From Rhizobium johnstonii 3841 (GTDB lineage: Bacteria; Pseudomonadota; Alphaproteobacteria; Rhizobiales; Rhizobiaceae): a stretch of 64,000 bases of DNA. The DNA lies in the NCBI RefSeq assembly GCF_000009265.1, contig NC_008380.1, positions 873,501-937,500 of the forward strand, read 5' to 3'. Shown here piece after piece: positions 54,653-63,438 of this stretch. Under the pieces are notes generated by a model. That model worked only from the letters and a program-made list of their open reading frames with translations, did no database searches and was not told where the DNA came from. The translations under genes were made by a program, and so were the position numbers. Positions within the stretch are counted from its first letter, which is position 1, and the number at the start of each line of letters is the position of its first letter.

Positions 54653-55813
54653 ATGATGGAAAAGAGCGCAACCCGCATCGACTGGATCGGCAACAGCTGC
54701 CGGCTGCTCAAGGCGACGGCGGCCGAATTCGAGCGGACGCGTCCCTTCGAAGGTCTGTCGATCGGCACCGGCATTCATCTCGAGCCGAAGACGGTGGCGC
54801 TGCTGATGACGCTTCGCGCCGGCGGCGCGCGGCTCGTCTGCACCGGCAATCTCAACAGCACCCAGCCGTCGACGGTCGAATTCCTGCGTTCCCAAGGCAT
54901 CACGGTCTTCGCGACGCAGACGACCGATCCCGCCGCGCATCATCAGAGCCTCGAAGCGGTCATCGCCGAAAAGCCGGATCTGCTGCTCGATAATGGCGGC
55001 GATCTCTTCGCCATTGCGGCGGAAAAACCCTACGCCAATCTCCGCGGCGGCACCGAGGAAACCACCTCCGGCCGCACCCGGCTGCTGCTGCTGCGCGAGC
55101 GCCTGAACATGCCGATCCTCGTCATCAACGACAGCCCGATCAAGCAGTTCGCCGAAAACAGGCATGCCGTCGGCCAGAGCCTGTTCGAAAGCTACCTGCG
55201 CTTCACCAACCGCTCCACCAACGGCAAACGCGTGACGGTCTTTGGCTACGGCGCGTGCGGCAAGGGCACGGCTGCCTGTTTCCGCAATGCCTTTTCCACC
55301 GTCAGCGTCGTCGATATCGATCCGGTGACGACGCTCGAAGCCCATCTCGACGGCTTCGTCACGCCGCTACGCGACGCTGCGATCCGCTCGGCCGATATCA
55401 TCGTCACCGTCACTGGTTTTGCCGCTATCGTGACGGCGGCCGACCTGCCGCTTGTCAAGGACGGCGCGATCCTGATGAATGGCGGCCATTTCCCGCATGA
55501 GATCGATGTCGAGGCTTTCCGCCGCCATCCCGATGTCGTCGGCATCGACCGCTATGAGGCCGATCACATCGAGACCTTCCATCTCAGCGACGGCCGCTCC
55601 TTCCATCTACTTGGCGGCGGCCACATGGCCAATCTCGCCGGCCCGCGGCCGCTCGGCAATACCGTCGAATCGATGGATCTCGGCTTCACCCTTCAGGCCC
55701 GCTGCCTGGAGCGCATCGCCCGAGGCGAAGCCGGTGCCCAATCCTGCCTCGTGCCTGTGCCCTCCGATATCGATGCGCTGGTGGCGAACGCCTATCTCGA
55801 TCTGACGCGCTAG
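54653..55813 (+). CDS. Divergent S-adenosylhomocysteinase paralogue
   Basis: 386 residues, shorter than the usual 430-470. The NAD-binding motif VTVFGYGACGKGTAACFR (about residue 194) and blocks LLLDNGGDLFAIA, GTEETTSGRTRLL and LLGGGHMANLAGP match adenosylhomocysteinase. Two catalytic places differ. The STQD of the family reads STQP here (Pro near residue 72 in place of Asp). NDSVTKSKFDN reads NDSPIKQFAEN, losing the second Lys and changing Asp to Glu. The insert and C-terminal tail are also reduced. It is unlikely to be the housekeeping AhcY and may act on another substrate. Confidence 0.8.
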   Translation: MMEKSATRIDWIGNSCRLLKATAAEFERTRPFEGLSIGTGIHLEPKTVALLMTLRAGGARLVCTGNLNSTQPSTVEFLRSQGITVFATQTTDPAAHHQSLEAVIAEKPDLLLDNGGDLFAIAAEKPYANLRGGTEETTSGRTRLLLLRERLNMPILVINDSPIKQFAENRHAVGQSLFESYLRFTNRSTNGKRVTVFGYGACGKGTAACFRNAFSTVSVVDIDPVTTLEAHLDGFVTPLRDAAIRSADIIVTVTGFAAIVTAADLPLVKDGAILMNGGHFPHEIDVEAFRRHPDVVGIDRYEADHIETFHLSDGRSFHLLGGGHMANLAGPRPLGNTVESMDLGFTLQARCLERIARGEAGAQSCLVPVPSDIDALVANAYLDLTR

Positions 55814-55847
55814 TTCCGCCGACGGATTAAGAGCCGACGGATTAAGA

Positions 55848-56843
55848 TCAGTCGATCTCGACGACGAGCTTTCCGTCCGCCTGCCGCTCTTCGATCAGCC
55901 GATGCGCCTCATCTGTATCGGCAAGGCTGAAGCGGCGCGGGTCGAGCTTCGGTATAACCTTGCCGGCTTCGACGAGCTTCGTCATCTCCCGCATGATCTC
56001 ACCGTGATGGGCGCGTCCCTCGCCGGTCAGAAGCGGCAGCAGCGTGAAGACGCCGGAATAGGTGGCGGCCTTGAAGGAGAGCGGCGCCAGCGCGTGGCTT
56101 CCCCAGCCAAGGCAGCTGACGACATGGCCGAACTGGCTGACCGCTCGGAATGCCGTATCGAGCCCCTGGCCGCCGATCGTATCGTAGACCAGATCGAAAC
56201 CCCTGCTGGCGGTATGTCTTGCGAGGTAGGTTTCAACCGTTTCCGCATCACGATCGATCGGCGTTGCGCCAAGGCCGGCGAGATAGTCCGCTTTCGAAGC
56301 ACTGTCGACGACATAGACCTCGGCTCCCACAGCCTTGGCGATCTGCGCGACGATATGGCCGACACCGCCGCCGCCGAGCACGAGAACCTTCTGGCCGGCC
56401 TTGACCCCGGCGCGGTCGACCAGCCCTTCCCAGGCGGTGATCGAGATCAGCGGCAGGGCGGCTGCCTCGCGCATCGACAGATTCTGCGGCTTTGGCGCCA
56501 GCAGTGCGGTGTCGACAGCTGCAAATTCGGCAAGCGATCCCTGAATGCCGCCGACCCCGCCGGTCATGCCGTAGACCGCGTCGCCCTGGCGGAAACCGCT
56601 GACGCCAGCCCCGATCTCTTCGACGATGCCGGCCATATCGATGCCGACAATGGCGGGAAGCGGGTGGCGGGCATGGGCCGCATTGCCGGCCCGGATCTTG
56701 AGGTCGAGCGGATTGACGCCGCTTGCCTTGACGCGTACCAGAATCTGGCCTTCGCCGGGCACCGGTCTTGCAATATCGGCGTTGCGCAATGGCGAATTCG
56801 GCGCTTCCGCCAGCAACGCTTTCATCGTTGATTTTACGGACAT
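55848..56843 (-). CDS. Zinc-independent MDR/quinone oxidoreductase family dehydrogenase
   Basis: 331 residues from the ATG at 56843, behind AAGGAGAG. SGVNPLDLKIRAGNAAH, GIDMAGIVEEIGAGVSGFRQGD and LVLGGGGVGHIVAQIAKAVGAEV (NADP motif) mark the QOR group of medium-chain dehydrogenases. The zinc-ligand Cys/His residues of alcohol dehydrogenases are missing. It should reduce quinones or enones. It is divergent from a LysR gene, 134 bases away, which probably regulates it. Confidence 0.9.
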   Translation of the reverse strand: MSVKSTMKALLAEAPNSPLRNADIARPVPGEGQILVRVKASGVNPLDLKIRAGNAAHARHPLPAIVGIDMAGIVEEIGAGVSGFRQGDAVYGMTGGVGGIQGSLAEFAAVDTALLAPKPQNLSMREAAALPLISITAWEGLVDRAGVKAGQKVLVLGGGGVGHIVAQIAKAVGAEVYVVDSASKADYLAGLGATPIDRDAETVETYLARHTASRGFDLVYDTIGGQGLDTAFRAVSQFGHVVSCLGWGSHALAPLSFKAATYSGVFTLLPLLTGEGRAHHGEIMREMTKLVEAGKVIPKLDPRRFSLADTDEAHRLIEERQADGKLVVEID

Positions 56844-56977
56844 GGAACTCTCCTTCATTCGCAGTGCGGTGTCTGTAGAGACCTCCGCAATGAGTTTGTT
56901 CTGGAAGAAGATGGTCCATTGAAACGCGAATGAAAATGAAAGATAACGACTGAAGTCCATGCATTTTTGTTTGGCGG

Positions 56978-57838
56978 ATGCGAACGATGGAATGGAGCGA
57001 CCTCAAGCTGTTTCTGGCGATCGCGCGGTTCGGTACGCTGGGGGCAGCAGCCCGCAGCCTCGGACTGACGCAGCCGACGATGGGCAGGCGGCTGCGTGCC
57101 CTTGAAACCTCTCTCGGCCAGATGCTCTTTCAGCGCACGACCGATGGCTTCGTCCTGACGGATGAAGGTGCGGCCGTGTTCGCCGGCGCCGAACGGATCG
57201 AGGAGGAGGCGCTCGCCGTCGAGCGCGTCCTTGCCGGCGGCAGCCGTCAGCTCGATGGTTTTCTCAGGCTGTCCTCATCCGACTGGTTCGGTGCGCATGT
57301 GCTTTCACCGGTGCTGGCGGAATTCTCGCAAGTCCATCCGAAGGTGGTGGTCGAATTGTTGACCGACAGTCGGTTTCTCAGCCTGTCGCGACGTGAAGCC
57401 GACCTCGTCTTCCGTATTCAGCCTTTCACGGAAGCGGAGGTCATATCGCGCAAGCTCATACATATCGAATACGGCCTTTACATCAGCCGCGGCGCGCCGC
57501 ACCCCGAAGCCGGCGACGGCGCGGGCACCCGCCTCGTCACCATGGACGAAGCTTTCGGCGACATGCCGGATGTCGGCTGGCTGCAGCGCCTGTTGCCGCG
57601 GGCCGGCATCGTCATGCGCAGCAACAGCCGCGACGTGCAGGCGGCACTCTGTGCCAATGGAGCCGGGCTCGCCGTCCTGCCACGGCCGCTCGGCGATTCT
57701 CTTGCGACCATCGAACTGGTCGATCTCGGTGAACCGCCGCCCGGCCGCGACACCTGGGTCGGCTATCACCGCGACATGAAGCGCCTGGCGCGGCTGCGCG
57801 CCCTGCTGGATCTCGTCATCGAGAGGCTGGCGCGCTGA
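56978..57838 (+). CDS. LysR family regulator
   Basis: 286 residues; MEWSDLKLFLAIARFGTLGA at 56987 may be the true start. The HTH block is ARFGTLGAAARSLGLTQPTMGRRLRALETSLG. Effector-domain features include DGFLRLSSSDWFGAHVLSP. It is divergent from the quinone-oxidoreductase-like gene, the usual arrangement of a LysR regulator with its target. Confidence 0.92.
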   Translation: MRTMEWSDLKLFLAIARFGTLGAAARSLGLTQPTMGRRLRALETSLGQMLFQRTTDGFVLTDEGAAVFAGAERIEEEALAVERVLAGGSRQLDGFLRLSSSDWFGAHVLSPVLAEFSQVHPKVVVELLTDSRFLSLSRREADLVFRIQPFTEAEVISRKLIHIEYGLYISRGAPHPEAGDGAGTRLVTMDEAFGDMPDVGWLQRLLPRAGIVMRSNSRDVQAALCANGAGLAVLPRPLGDSLATIELVDLGEPPPGRDTWVGYHRDMKRLARLRALLDLVIERLAR

Positions 57839-57851
57839 ACCGGCGGCGCCA

Positions 57852-58748
57852 TCAGCGCTCCCAATAGGGGATAGGCCCATAAAGTTCTGCCAGATAGTCG
57901 ATGAACAGCCGCACCTTGGCCGGCAGAAACTGCCGGCTGGGATAGACCGCCGACAGCGCGACATTGTGCGAGCTCTCATAGGCCGGCAGCACCTGCACCA
58001 GTCGGCCACTCTTGAGCTCTTCGCCGATATCCCAGGTGGAGCGCAGCGCGATCCCGAGACCGGCGATGACAGCCTCGCGGATCACCTCGCTGGAATTGGT
58101 GATCAGCAAACCTTCCGGCCTGAGACTCAGCGCCCCGTCCGGCCCCTTCAGCCGCCAGGTGTCGTTATTGTGCGCCGGCAGGCAGCGATGGTGTTTCAGC
58201 TCGTCGATGTGCTTCGGCTCGCCATGCGCTGCAAGGTAGTCCGGCGAAGCGCAGAGCAGCCGGCGCACCGGCGCCAGCCTTCGGGCAACGAGGCTCGAAT
58301 CGGTGAGTTCGGCGATGCGGATCGCCAGATCGAAGCCGCCGCCGACGATGTCGCTGAATTCGTCGGTCAGCACCAGGTTGATCGCAAGCTCCGGATGCGC
58401 CTCCATGAAATCCTTCAGATGCGGCGCGATATGCATGCGCCCGAAGGAGGTCGGGGCCGAGATCTTCAGCGTGCCGTGCATCTGCGCCGAGCGGCCGGAA
58501 ATATAGAACTCCGCCTCTTCGAGCCCGGCGAGAATGCCGAGAACGCGGTCGTAGAAGCCCTGTCCGGCCTCCGTCAGCGAGATCTGCCGTGTCGTGCGTT
58601 GCAGAAGCCGGGTGCCGAGCCGGTCCTCCAGTCGCTTGATCCGTTTGGAGACGACGGCCGGCGAAAAGCCGAGCGCCCGCCCGGCGAGCGACATGCTTCC
58701 GGTCGAAACGACCTTGGCAAAGATTTCGAGATCACCCAGATTGGTCAT
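57852..58748 (-). CDS. LysR family regulator (CrgA/DsdC-like)
   Basis: 298 residues. The HTH is FAKVVSTGSMSLAGRALGFSPAVVSKRIKRLEDRLG, and QRTTRQISLTEAGQGFYDRV is the conserved linker. The Glu/Ser effector domain is typical (GTLKISAPTSFGRMHIAPHL). It is divergent from glcD, with an imperfect inverted repeat between, and may regulate glycolate use, although LysR genes of this type often act on neighbouring oxidoreductases. Confidence 0.92.
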   Translation of the reverse strand: MTNLGDLEIFAKVVSTGSMSLAGRALGFSPAVVSKRIKRLEDRLGTRLLQRTTRQISLTEAGQGFYDRVLGILAGLEEAEFYISGRSAQMHGTLKISAPTSFGRMHIAPHLKDFMEAHPELAINLVLTDEFSDIVGGGFDLAIRIAELTDSSLVARRLAPVRRLLCASPDYLAAHGEPKHIDELKHHRCLPAHNNDTWRLKGPDGALSLRPEGLLITNSSEVIREAVIAGLGIALRSTWDIGEELKSGRLVQVLPAYESSHNVALSAVYPSRQFLPAKVRLFIDYLAELYGPIPYWER

Positions 58749-58783
58749 ACGGTTTTGTGACTTTTTCCCCTTTTGGCATAAGT

Positions 58784-58820
58784 GCTTAGCATTTGCGCCA
58801 CTTTCGGGAAAGTGCTAAGC
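58784..58820. promoter_or_regulatory. Inverted repeat between LysR and glcD
   Basis: GCTTAGCA (58784-58791) and TGCTAAGC (58813-58820) are perfect 8-bp arms, with an inner CACTTTC-GGGAAAGTG hairpin. It lies in the 160-base divergent gap. The arms resemble the palindrome at 41543, so a mobile repeat is an alternative to an operator. Confidence 0.45.
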
Positions 58821-58908
58821 CGGTTTATCGGCGGCAGGGAGGTCGCGGCCGGTTTCTGTTGTCATCTTCCCGCTGTCATTCCCCGTCGTCAGGGCCAGGG
58901 AGAACGCC

Positions 58909-60348
58909 ATGTCCGACGCCATTTCGTTTCTCGAGCCTCGCGCCGACGTGCTGGCGCGCCGAGCCCAGATCGTCGCCGATCTGACCGATCTTCTGCCGCC
59001 GGAATGCCTGGTGCATGAGGCGCGCGAGCTGGTGCCGTTCGAAACCGACGCCTTCGTGTCCTACCGCCGCCTGCCGCTCGCCGTTGCCCTGCCGCGCACC
59101 ACGGCCGAGGTTTCTGCCGTCATGCGCTATTGCAATCGCTACGGCATTCCCGTCGTGCCGCGCGGCGCCGGCACTTCACTCTCCGGCGGCGCCATTCCGC
59201 AGGAAGATGCTGTCGTTCTTGGCCTGTCGAAGATGAACAGCATCCTCGAAATCGATCTGTCGAACCGCGTCGCCGTGGTCCAGGCCGGCGTCACCAATCT
59301 CAACATTTCCGAATCCGTCTCCGCGGACGGCTTTTTCTATGCACCCGATCCGAGTTCGCAGCTTGCCTGCACCATCGGCGGCAATATCGGCATGAATTCC
59401 GGCGGCGCCCACTGCCTGAAATACGGCGTCACCACCAATAATCTGCTCGGCGTCAGGATGGTGCTGGTCGACGGCACGGTAATCGAGCTTGGCGGCAAGG
59501 CGCTGGATGCGGCAGGCTACGATCTGCTCGGCCTCGTCTGCGGCCATGAAGGCCAGCTTGGCATCGTCACCGAGGCGACGGTGCGGCTGATCGCCAAGCC
59601 GGAAGGCGCGCGCCCGGTGCTCTTCGGCTTCGAGAATTCGGAGGAGGCCGGCGCCTGCGTTGCCGATGTCATTGCCGCCGGCATCATCCCGGTTGCGATC
59701 GAATTCATGGACAAGCCGGCGATCGAGATCTGCGAGGCCTTCGCCCATGCTGGATACCCCCTCGATGTCGGCGCGCTGCTGATCGTCGAGGTCGAGGGAT
59801 CGGAAGCGGAGATGGACGCCGCGCTGAAGGACATCGTCGAGATCGCCCGCCAGCACGCTGTCAAGACCGTGCGCGAATGCCAGTCGGCGACCGAGGCGGC
59901 GCTGATCTGGAAAGGTCGCAAATCCGCCTTCGGCGCCACCGGCCGCATCGCTGACTATATCTGCATGGATGGCACCGTGCCGCTCAGCCAGCTCTCCCAC
60001 GTGCTCAAAAGAACCGCCGAGATCGTCGATCATTACGGCCTGCGCGTCGCCAACGTGTTCCATGCCGGCGACGGCAACATGCATCCGCTGATCCTCTTCA
60101 ACGCCAATGATCCGGAGGATGCCGCCCGCGCCGAAGCCGCCGGCAACGATATCCTGAGGCTCTGCGTCGATGCCGGCGGCTGCCTCACCGGCGAACATGG
60201 CGTCGGCATCGAGAAGCGCGACCTGATGCGGCACCAATATTCCGAGGTGGATCTCGCCCAGCAAATGGCGGCGCGCGCCGCCTTCGATCCCGGCTGGATC
60301 CTCAATCCGTCGAAGGTCTTCCCGCTCGAAGGGCGTCCCGCCGCATGA
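58909..60348 (+). CDS. glcD: Glycolate oxidase subunit GlcD (FAD-linked)
   Basis: 479 residues of the VAO/GlcD family. VVPRGAGTSLSGGAIPQEDAVVL and PDPSSQLACTIGGNIGMNSGGAHCLKYG are FAD-binding blocks. NVFHAGDGNMHPLILFN and CLTGEHGVGIEKRDLM hold the conserved active-site His and Glu. It oxidises glycolate to glyoxylate and feeds electrons through GlcE/GlcF to quinone. glcE starts in the overlapping ATGA. Confidence 0.97.
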   Translation: MSDAISFLEPRADVLARRAQIVADLTDLLPPECLVHEARELVPFETDAFVSYRRLPLAVALPRTTAEVSAVMRYCNRYGIPVVPRGAGTSLSGGAIPQEDAVVLGLSKMNSILEIDLSNRVAVVQAGVTNLNISESVSADGFFYAPDPSSQLACTIGGNIGMNSGGAHCLKYGVTTNNLLGVRMVLVDGTVIELGGKALDAAGYDLLGLVCGHEGQLGIVTEATVRLIAKPEGARPVLFGFENSEEAGACVADVIAAGIIPVAIEFMDKPAIEICEAFAHAGYPLDVGALLIVEVEGSEAEMDAALKDIVEIARQHAVKTVRECQSATEAALIWKGRKSAFGATGRIADYICMDGTVPLSQLSHVLKRTAEIVDHYGLRVANVFHAGDGNMHPLILFNANDPEDAARAEAAGNDILRLCVDAGGCLTGEHGVGIEKRDLMRHQYSEVDLAQQMAARAAFDPGWILNPSKVFPLEGRPAA

Positions 60349-61544
60349 TCGATCTGATGCCCAAGACCGAGGAAGAGGCGTCGGCGATCGTCCGCGCCCA
60401 TGCGGAGAGCGGCCGGCCGCTCGCAATCTGCGGCGGCGATAGCCGGTCGGGCTTCGGCAATGCGGTTGCCGCCGAAGACCGGCTGCGCTCGAGCGAAATC
60501 TCCGGCATCGTCGCCTACAACCCCGGCGAAATGGTCATGACCGTCCGATCCGGCACGCCGCTTGCCGAGGTCGAGGCGGCACTTTCGGAGAGCGGCCAGA
60601 TGCTCGCCTTCGAGCCGATGGATCATCGCCCTGTGATGGGCACATCGGGCGAGCCGACCATCGGCGGCGTCTTCGCTGCCAATGTCTCCGGTCCGCGCCG
60701 CCTGATCGCAGGTGCCGCCCGCGACAGCCTGCTCGGCGTGCGCTTCGTTAACGGCAGGGGCGAGATCATCAAGGCCGGCGGCCGGGTGATGAAGAATGTC
60801 ACCGGCCTTGACCTCGCCAAGCTGATTGCGGGCTCGCATGGCACGCTCGGCTTCCTCACCGAAGTCACCTTCCGTGTGCCTCCGCGCCCGAAGACGGAGC
60901 GGACGGTGGTGCTATCAGGTCTCAACGATGCCGAGGCGGCAAACGCCATGGCGGCGGCGATGGCCCTGCCGGTGGAAGTCTCAGGTGCCGCCCACCTGCC
61001 GCTGACGGTGACGTGGAAATTCCTCGCCGGCAAATTGCCCGAGGGTGAGGCAACGGTTCTGCGCATCGAAGGCCTGCCGGGTTCGGTCGACGTGCGCATC
61101 GAAAAGCTTGCCGCGGCAATGTCGGGCCTCGCCACGGTCACGCGGCTGGAACAGCCGGAAAGCTCCAGGCTCTGGCAGGACATCCGCGACGTGCTGCCCT
61201 ATGCCGACGGCACCGCTCGGCCGGTCTGGCGCGTCTCGGTCGCCCCCGGCACCGGCCATCAGCTGGTCGCGGCACTCCGCCTGGAAGCAGGCGTCGACGC
61301 CTTCTACGACTGGCAGGGCGGCCTCGTCTGGATGCGCTTGGAGGCAGGCCCCGAAGCGGAACTGGTCCGTCGCTACATAAAGGCGCTCGGCGGCGGCCAC
61401 GCAACGCTGATCCGTGCCTCCGGTGAGGCGAGGGCGGTCACCGCTGCCTTCCACCCGGAGCCCGAGGCGGTGGCGATGTTGTCCCGGCGGGTGAAGGAAA
61501 AGTTCGATCCGGCCGGCATATTTAATCCCGGGAAGATGGGATGA
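60345..61544 (+). CDS. glcE: Glycolate oxidase subunit GlcE (FAD-binding)
   Basis: 399 residues, a second VAO-type FAD domain with GGDSRSGFGNAV, MGTSGEPTIGGVFAANVSGPRRL and GRVMKNVTGLDLAKLIAGSHG, and a C-terminus FNPGKMG. Its start overlaps the glcD stop by four bases, indicating translational coupling. Confidence 0.96.
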   Translation: MIDLMPKTEEEASAIVRAHAESGRPLAICGGDSRSGFGNAVAAEDRLRSSEISGIVAYNPGEMVMTVRSGTPLAEVEAALSESGQMLAFEPMDHRPVMGTSGEPTIGGVFAANVSGPRRLIAGAARDSLLGVRFVNGRGEIIKAGGRVMKNVTGLDLAKLIAGSHGTLGFLTEVTFRVPPRPKTERTVVLSGLNDAEAANAMAAAMALPVEVSGAAHLPLTVTWKFLAGKLPEGEATVLRIEGLPGSVDVRIEKLAAAMSGLATVTRLEQPESSRLWQDIRDVLPYADGTARPVWRVSVAPGTGHQLVAALRLEAGVDAFYDWQGGLVWMRLEAGPEAELVRRYIKALGGGHATLIRASGEARAVTAAFHPEPEAVAMLSRRVKEKFDPAGIFNPGKMG

Positions 61545-61600
61545 GGGATAAGATGGGTCTGACGATACCTGGCATCCTCCCAAAGCGGAGGTCCCGCTAG

Positions 61601-62911
61601 ATGCAAACCAACTTCACCCCGACCCAGCTCCTCGACCCTGATGTCGCCGAATCCGAGCAGATTCTGCGCAAATGTGTCCATTGCGGATTCTGCACCGCCA
61701 CCTGTCCCACCTATGTGACGCTCGGCAACGAGCTCGACAGCCCGCGCGGCCGCATCTACCTGATCAAGGACATGCTGGAGAATGGCCGGCCCGCCGATGC
61801 CGAGGTCGTCACCCATATCGACCGCTGTCTCTCCTGCCTTGCCTGCGTCACCACCTGTCCCTCCGGCGTCGATTACATGCATCTGGTCGATCACGCCCGC
61901 GCTCATATCGAAAAGACCTATAAACGCCCGTTCATGAACCGGCTGACGCGCGCCATCCTTGCCGCCGTGCTGCCTTATCCCGGCCGTTTCCGCCTGGCGC
62001 TCAATCTTGCCCGTCTCGGCCGGCCCTTCGCCGGCCTGATGCGCGGTGGCGCGCTGAAACCCTTTGCCGCCATGCTGGCGCTTGCGCCGCGGCGGATCCC
62101 GGCCGCTTCGGACCTTGCAAAGCCCGGCACGTATCGGCCCGAGACGGAACGGCGCGGCCGGGTGGCGATCCTTTCCGGCTGCGCCCAGCCGGTGCTCGAT
62201 CCCGGCATCAACGCGGCGGCGATCCGCCTGCTGACGCGGTTCGGCGTCGAGGTCGTGATGCCGGAAGGTGAGGTCTGCTGCGGCTCGCTGGTCCATCACA
62301 TGGGCCGCGCCGAACAGGCGCTCGAAAGTGCGCGCGCCAATGTCGATATCTGGACGCGCGAGATCGACGGGCAGGGCCTCGACGCAATCATCATCACCGC
62401 TTCGGGCTGCGGCACCACGATCAAGGACTACGGCCACATGCTGCGCCTCGATCCCGCCTATGCGGCCAAGGCGGCCAGGGTCTCGGCGCTGGCCAAGGAC
62501 GTCACCGAATATCTCGCAACCCTCGACCTGCCGGCGCACATGCCGAGGGGAATCACGGTCGCCTATCATTCCGCCTGTTCCATGCAGCACGGCCAGCGCA
62601 TCACGCTGGCGCCGAAGCAATTGCTGAAAGCGGCGGGCTTTACGGTGCGCGATCCGGCGGAAGGTCATCTCTGCTGCGGTTCCGCCGGCACCTACAACAT
62701 CATGCAGCCGGAGATCTCAGCCGCGCTGAAGGCGCGCAAGGTCAAGAACATCGAGGCCACCAAGGCCGATATCATCGCCACCGGCAATATCGGCTGCATC
62801 ACCCAGATCGCCACCGGCACCGGCATGCCGATCCTGCATACGGTGGAGCTTCTCGATTGGGCCTATGGCGGCGCTGTGCCGGAAAAATTAACAGGTTTGC
62901 CGTTAGGCTGA
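61601..62911 (+). CDS. glcF: Glycolate oxidase iron-sulfur subunit GlcF
   Basis: 436 residues. Two [4Fe-4S] sites are visible near the N-terminus: CVHCGFCTATCPTYV and CLSCLACVTTCPSGVDYM. Two CCG domains (VCCGSLVHHMG and HLCCGSAGTYNI) follow. It passes electrons from GlcD to the respiratory chain. The 56-base gap after glcE has only a short hairpin-like ACCTGGC/GGAGGTCC stretch. Confidence 0.97.
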   Translation: MQTNFTPTQLLDPDVAESEQILRKCVHCGFCTATCPTYVTLGNELDSPRGRIYLIKDMLENGRPADAEVVTHIDRCLSCLACVTTCPSGVDYMHLVDHARAHIEKTYKRPFMNRLTRAILAAVLPYPGRFRLALNLARLGRPFAGLMRGGALKPFAAMLALAPRRIPAASDLAKPGTYRPETERRGRVAILSGCAQPVLDPGINAAAIRLLTRFGVEVVMPEGEVCCGSLVHHMGRAEQALESARANVDIWTREIDGQGLDAIIITASGCGTTIKDYGHMLRLDPAYAAKAARVSALAKDVTEYLATLDLPAHMPRGITVAYHSACSMQHGQRITLAPKQLLKAAGFTVRDPAEGHLCCGSAGTYNIMQPEISAALKARKVKNIEATKADIIATGNIGCITQIATGTGMPILHTVELLDWAYGGAVPEKLTGLPLG

Positions 62912-62976
62912 GGTCTATTACAGCGCCGCGCATCTTTTCGAGAGCCGCAAAGGACGCTGTCTCGGGAGGTTAGGCG

Positions 62977-63417
62977 ATGTGGCGTGGAATGATTGTGCTT
63001 GCGGGACTGCTCGGTGCGGCAGGCACTGCCCATGCCGACAGTCGTTTTTTCTGTTCCGCCGATGACAAGGAAGCGCGCTTCACACTCGAAAGCGGTTTCG
63101 AAAGCGCTGCCGGCCACAAGCTCAACCATTTCCGCGGCGCGCTGATCGTCAAGGATCCGGCCCAGGAGGCCGTGTTCGGAAAGCGTGTTTTCGAATCGCA
63201 GCACCTGACCAACCATTGGTCGCGTGACGGCGAACTGTTCATGGAAGTCTTTGACGGCGGCGAAGATGACACCGACGGCGCAACGCTGGATCTGGTGGTC
63301 GTTGCCGGCGAGCGCGGCAAGCCGACGGCAAATTTCAGCGGCACATATTCCCTGACGATAGCAGGCGGCGAAAAGCCCTATGCCGTCGAGGGCAAGGTCA
63401 GCTGCGGCACCAAATAG
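62977..63417 (+). CDS. Hypothetical secreted protein
   Basis: 146 residues with a signal peptide (MWRGMIVLAGLLGAAGTAHA, cleavage after AHA) and a beta-rich periplasmic domain. One disulfide is likely between Cys in RFFCSADD and in VSCGTK. It lies 65 bases after glcF on the same strand, but a functional link is not shown. Confidence 0.7.
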   Translation: MWRGMIVLAGLLGAAGTAHADSRFFCSADDKEARFTLESGFESAAGHKLNHFRGALIVKDPAQEAVFGKRVFESQHLTNHWSRDGELFMEVFDGGEDDTDGATLDLVVVAGERGKPTANFSGTYSLTIAGGEKPYAVEGKVSCGTK

Positions 63418-63438
63418 AGCCGCAGCCGAAATTTATCC

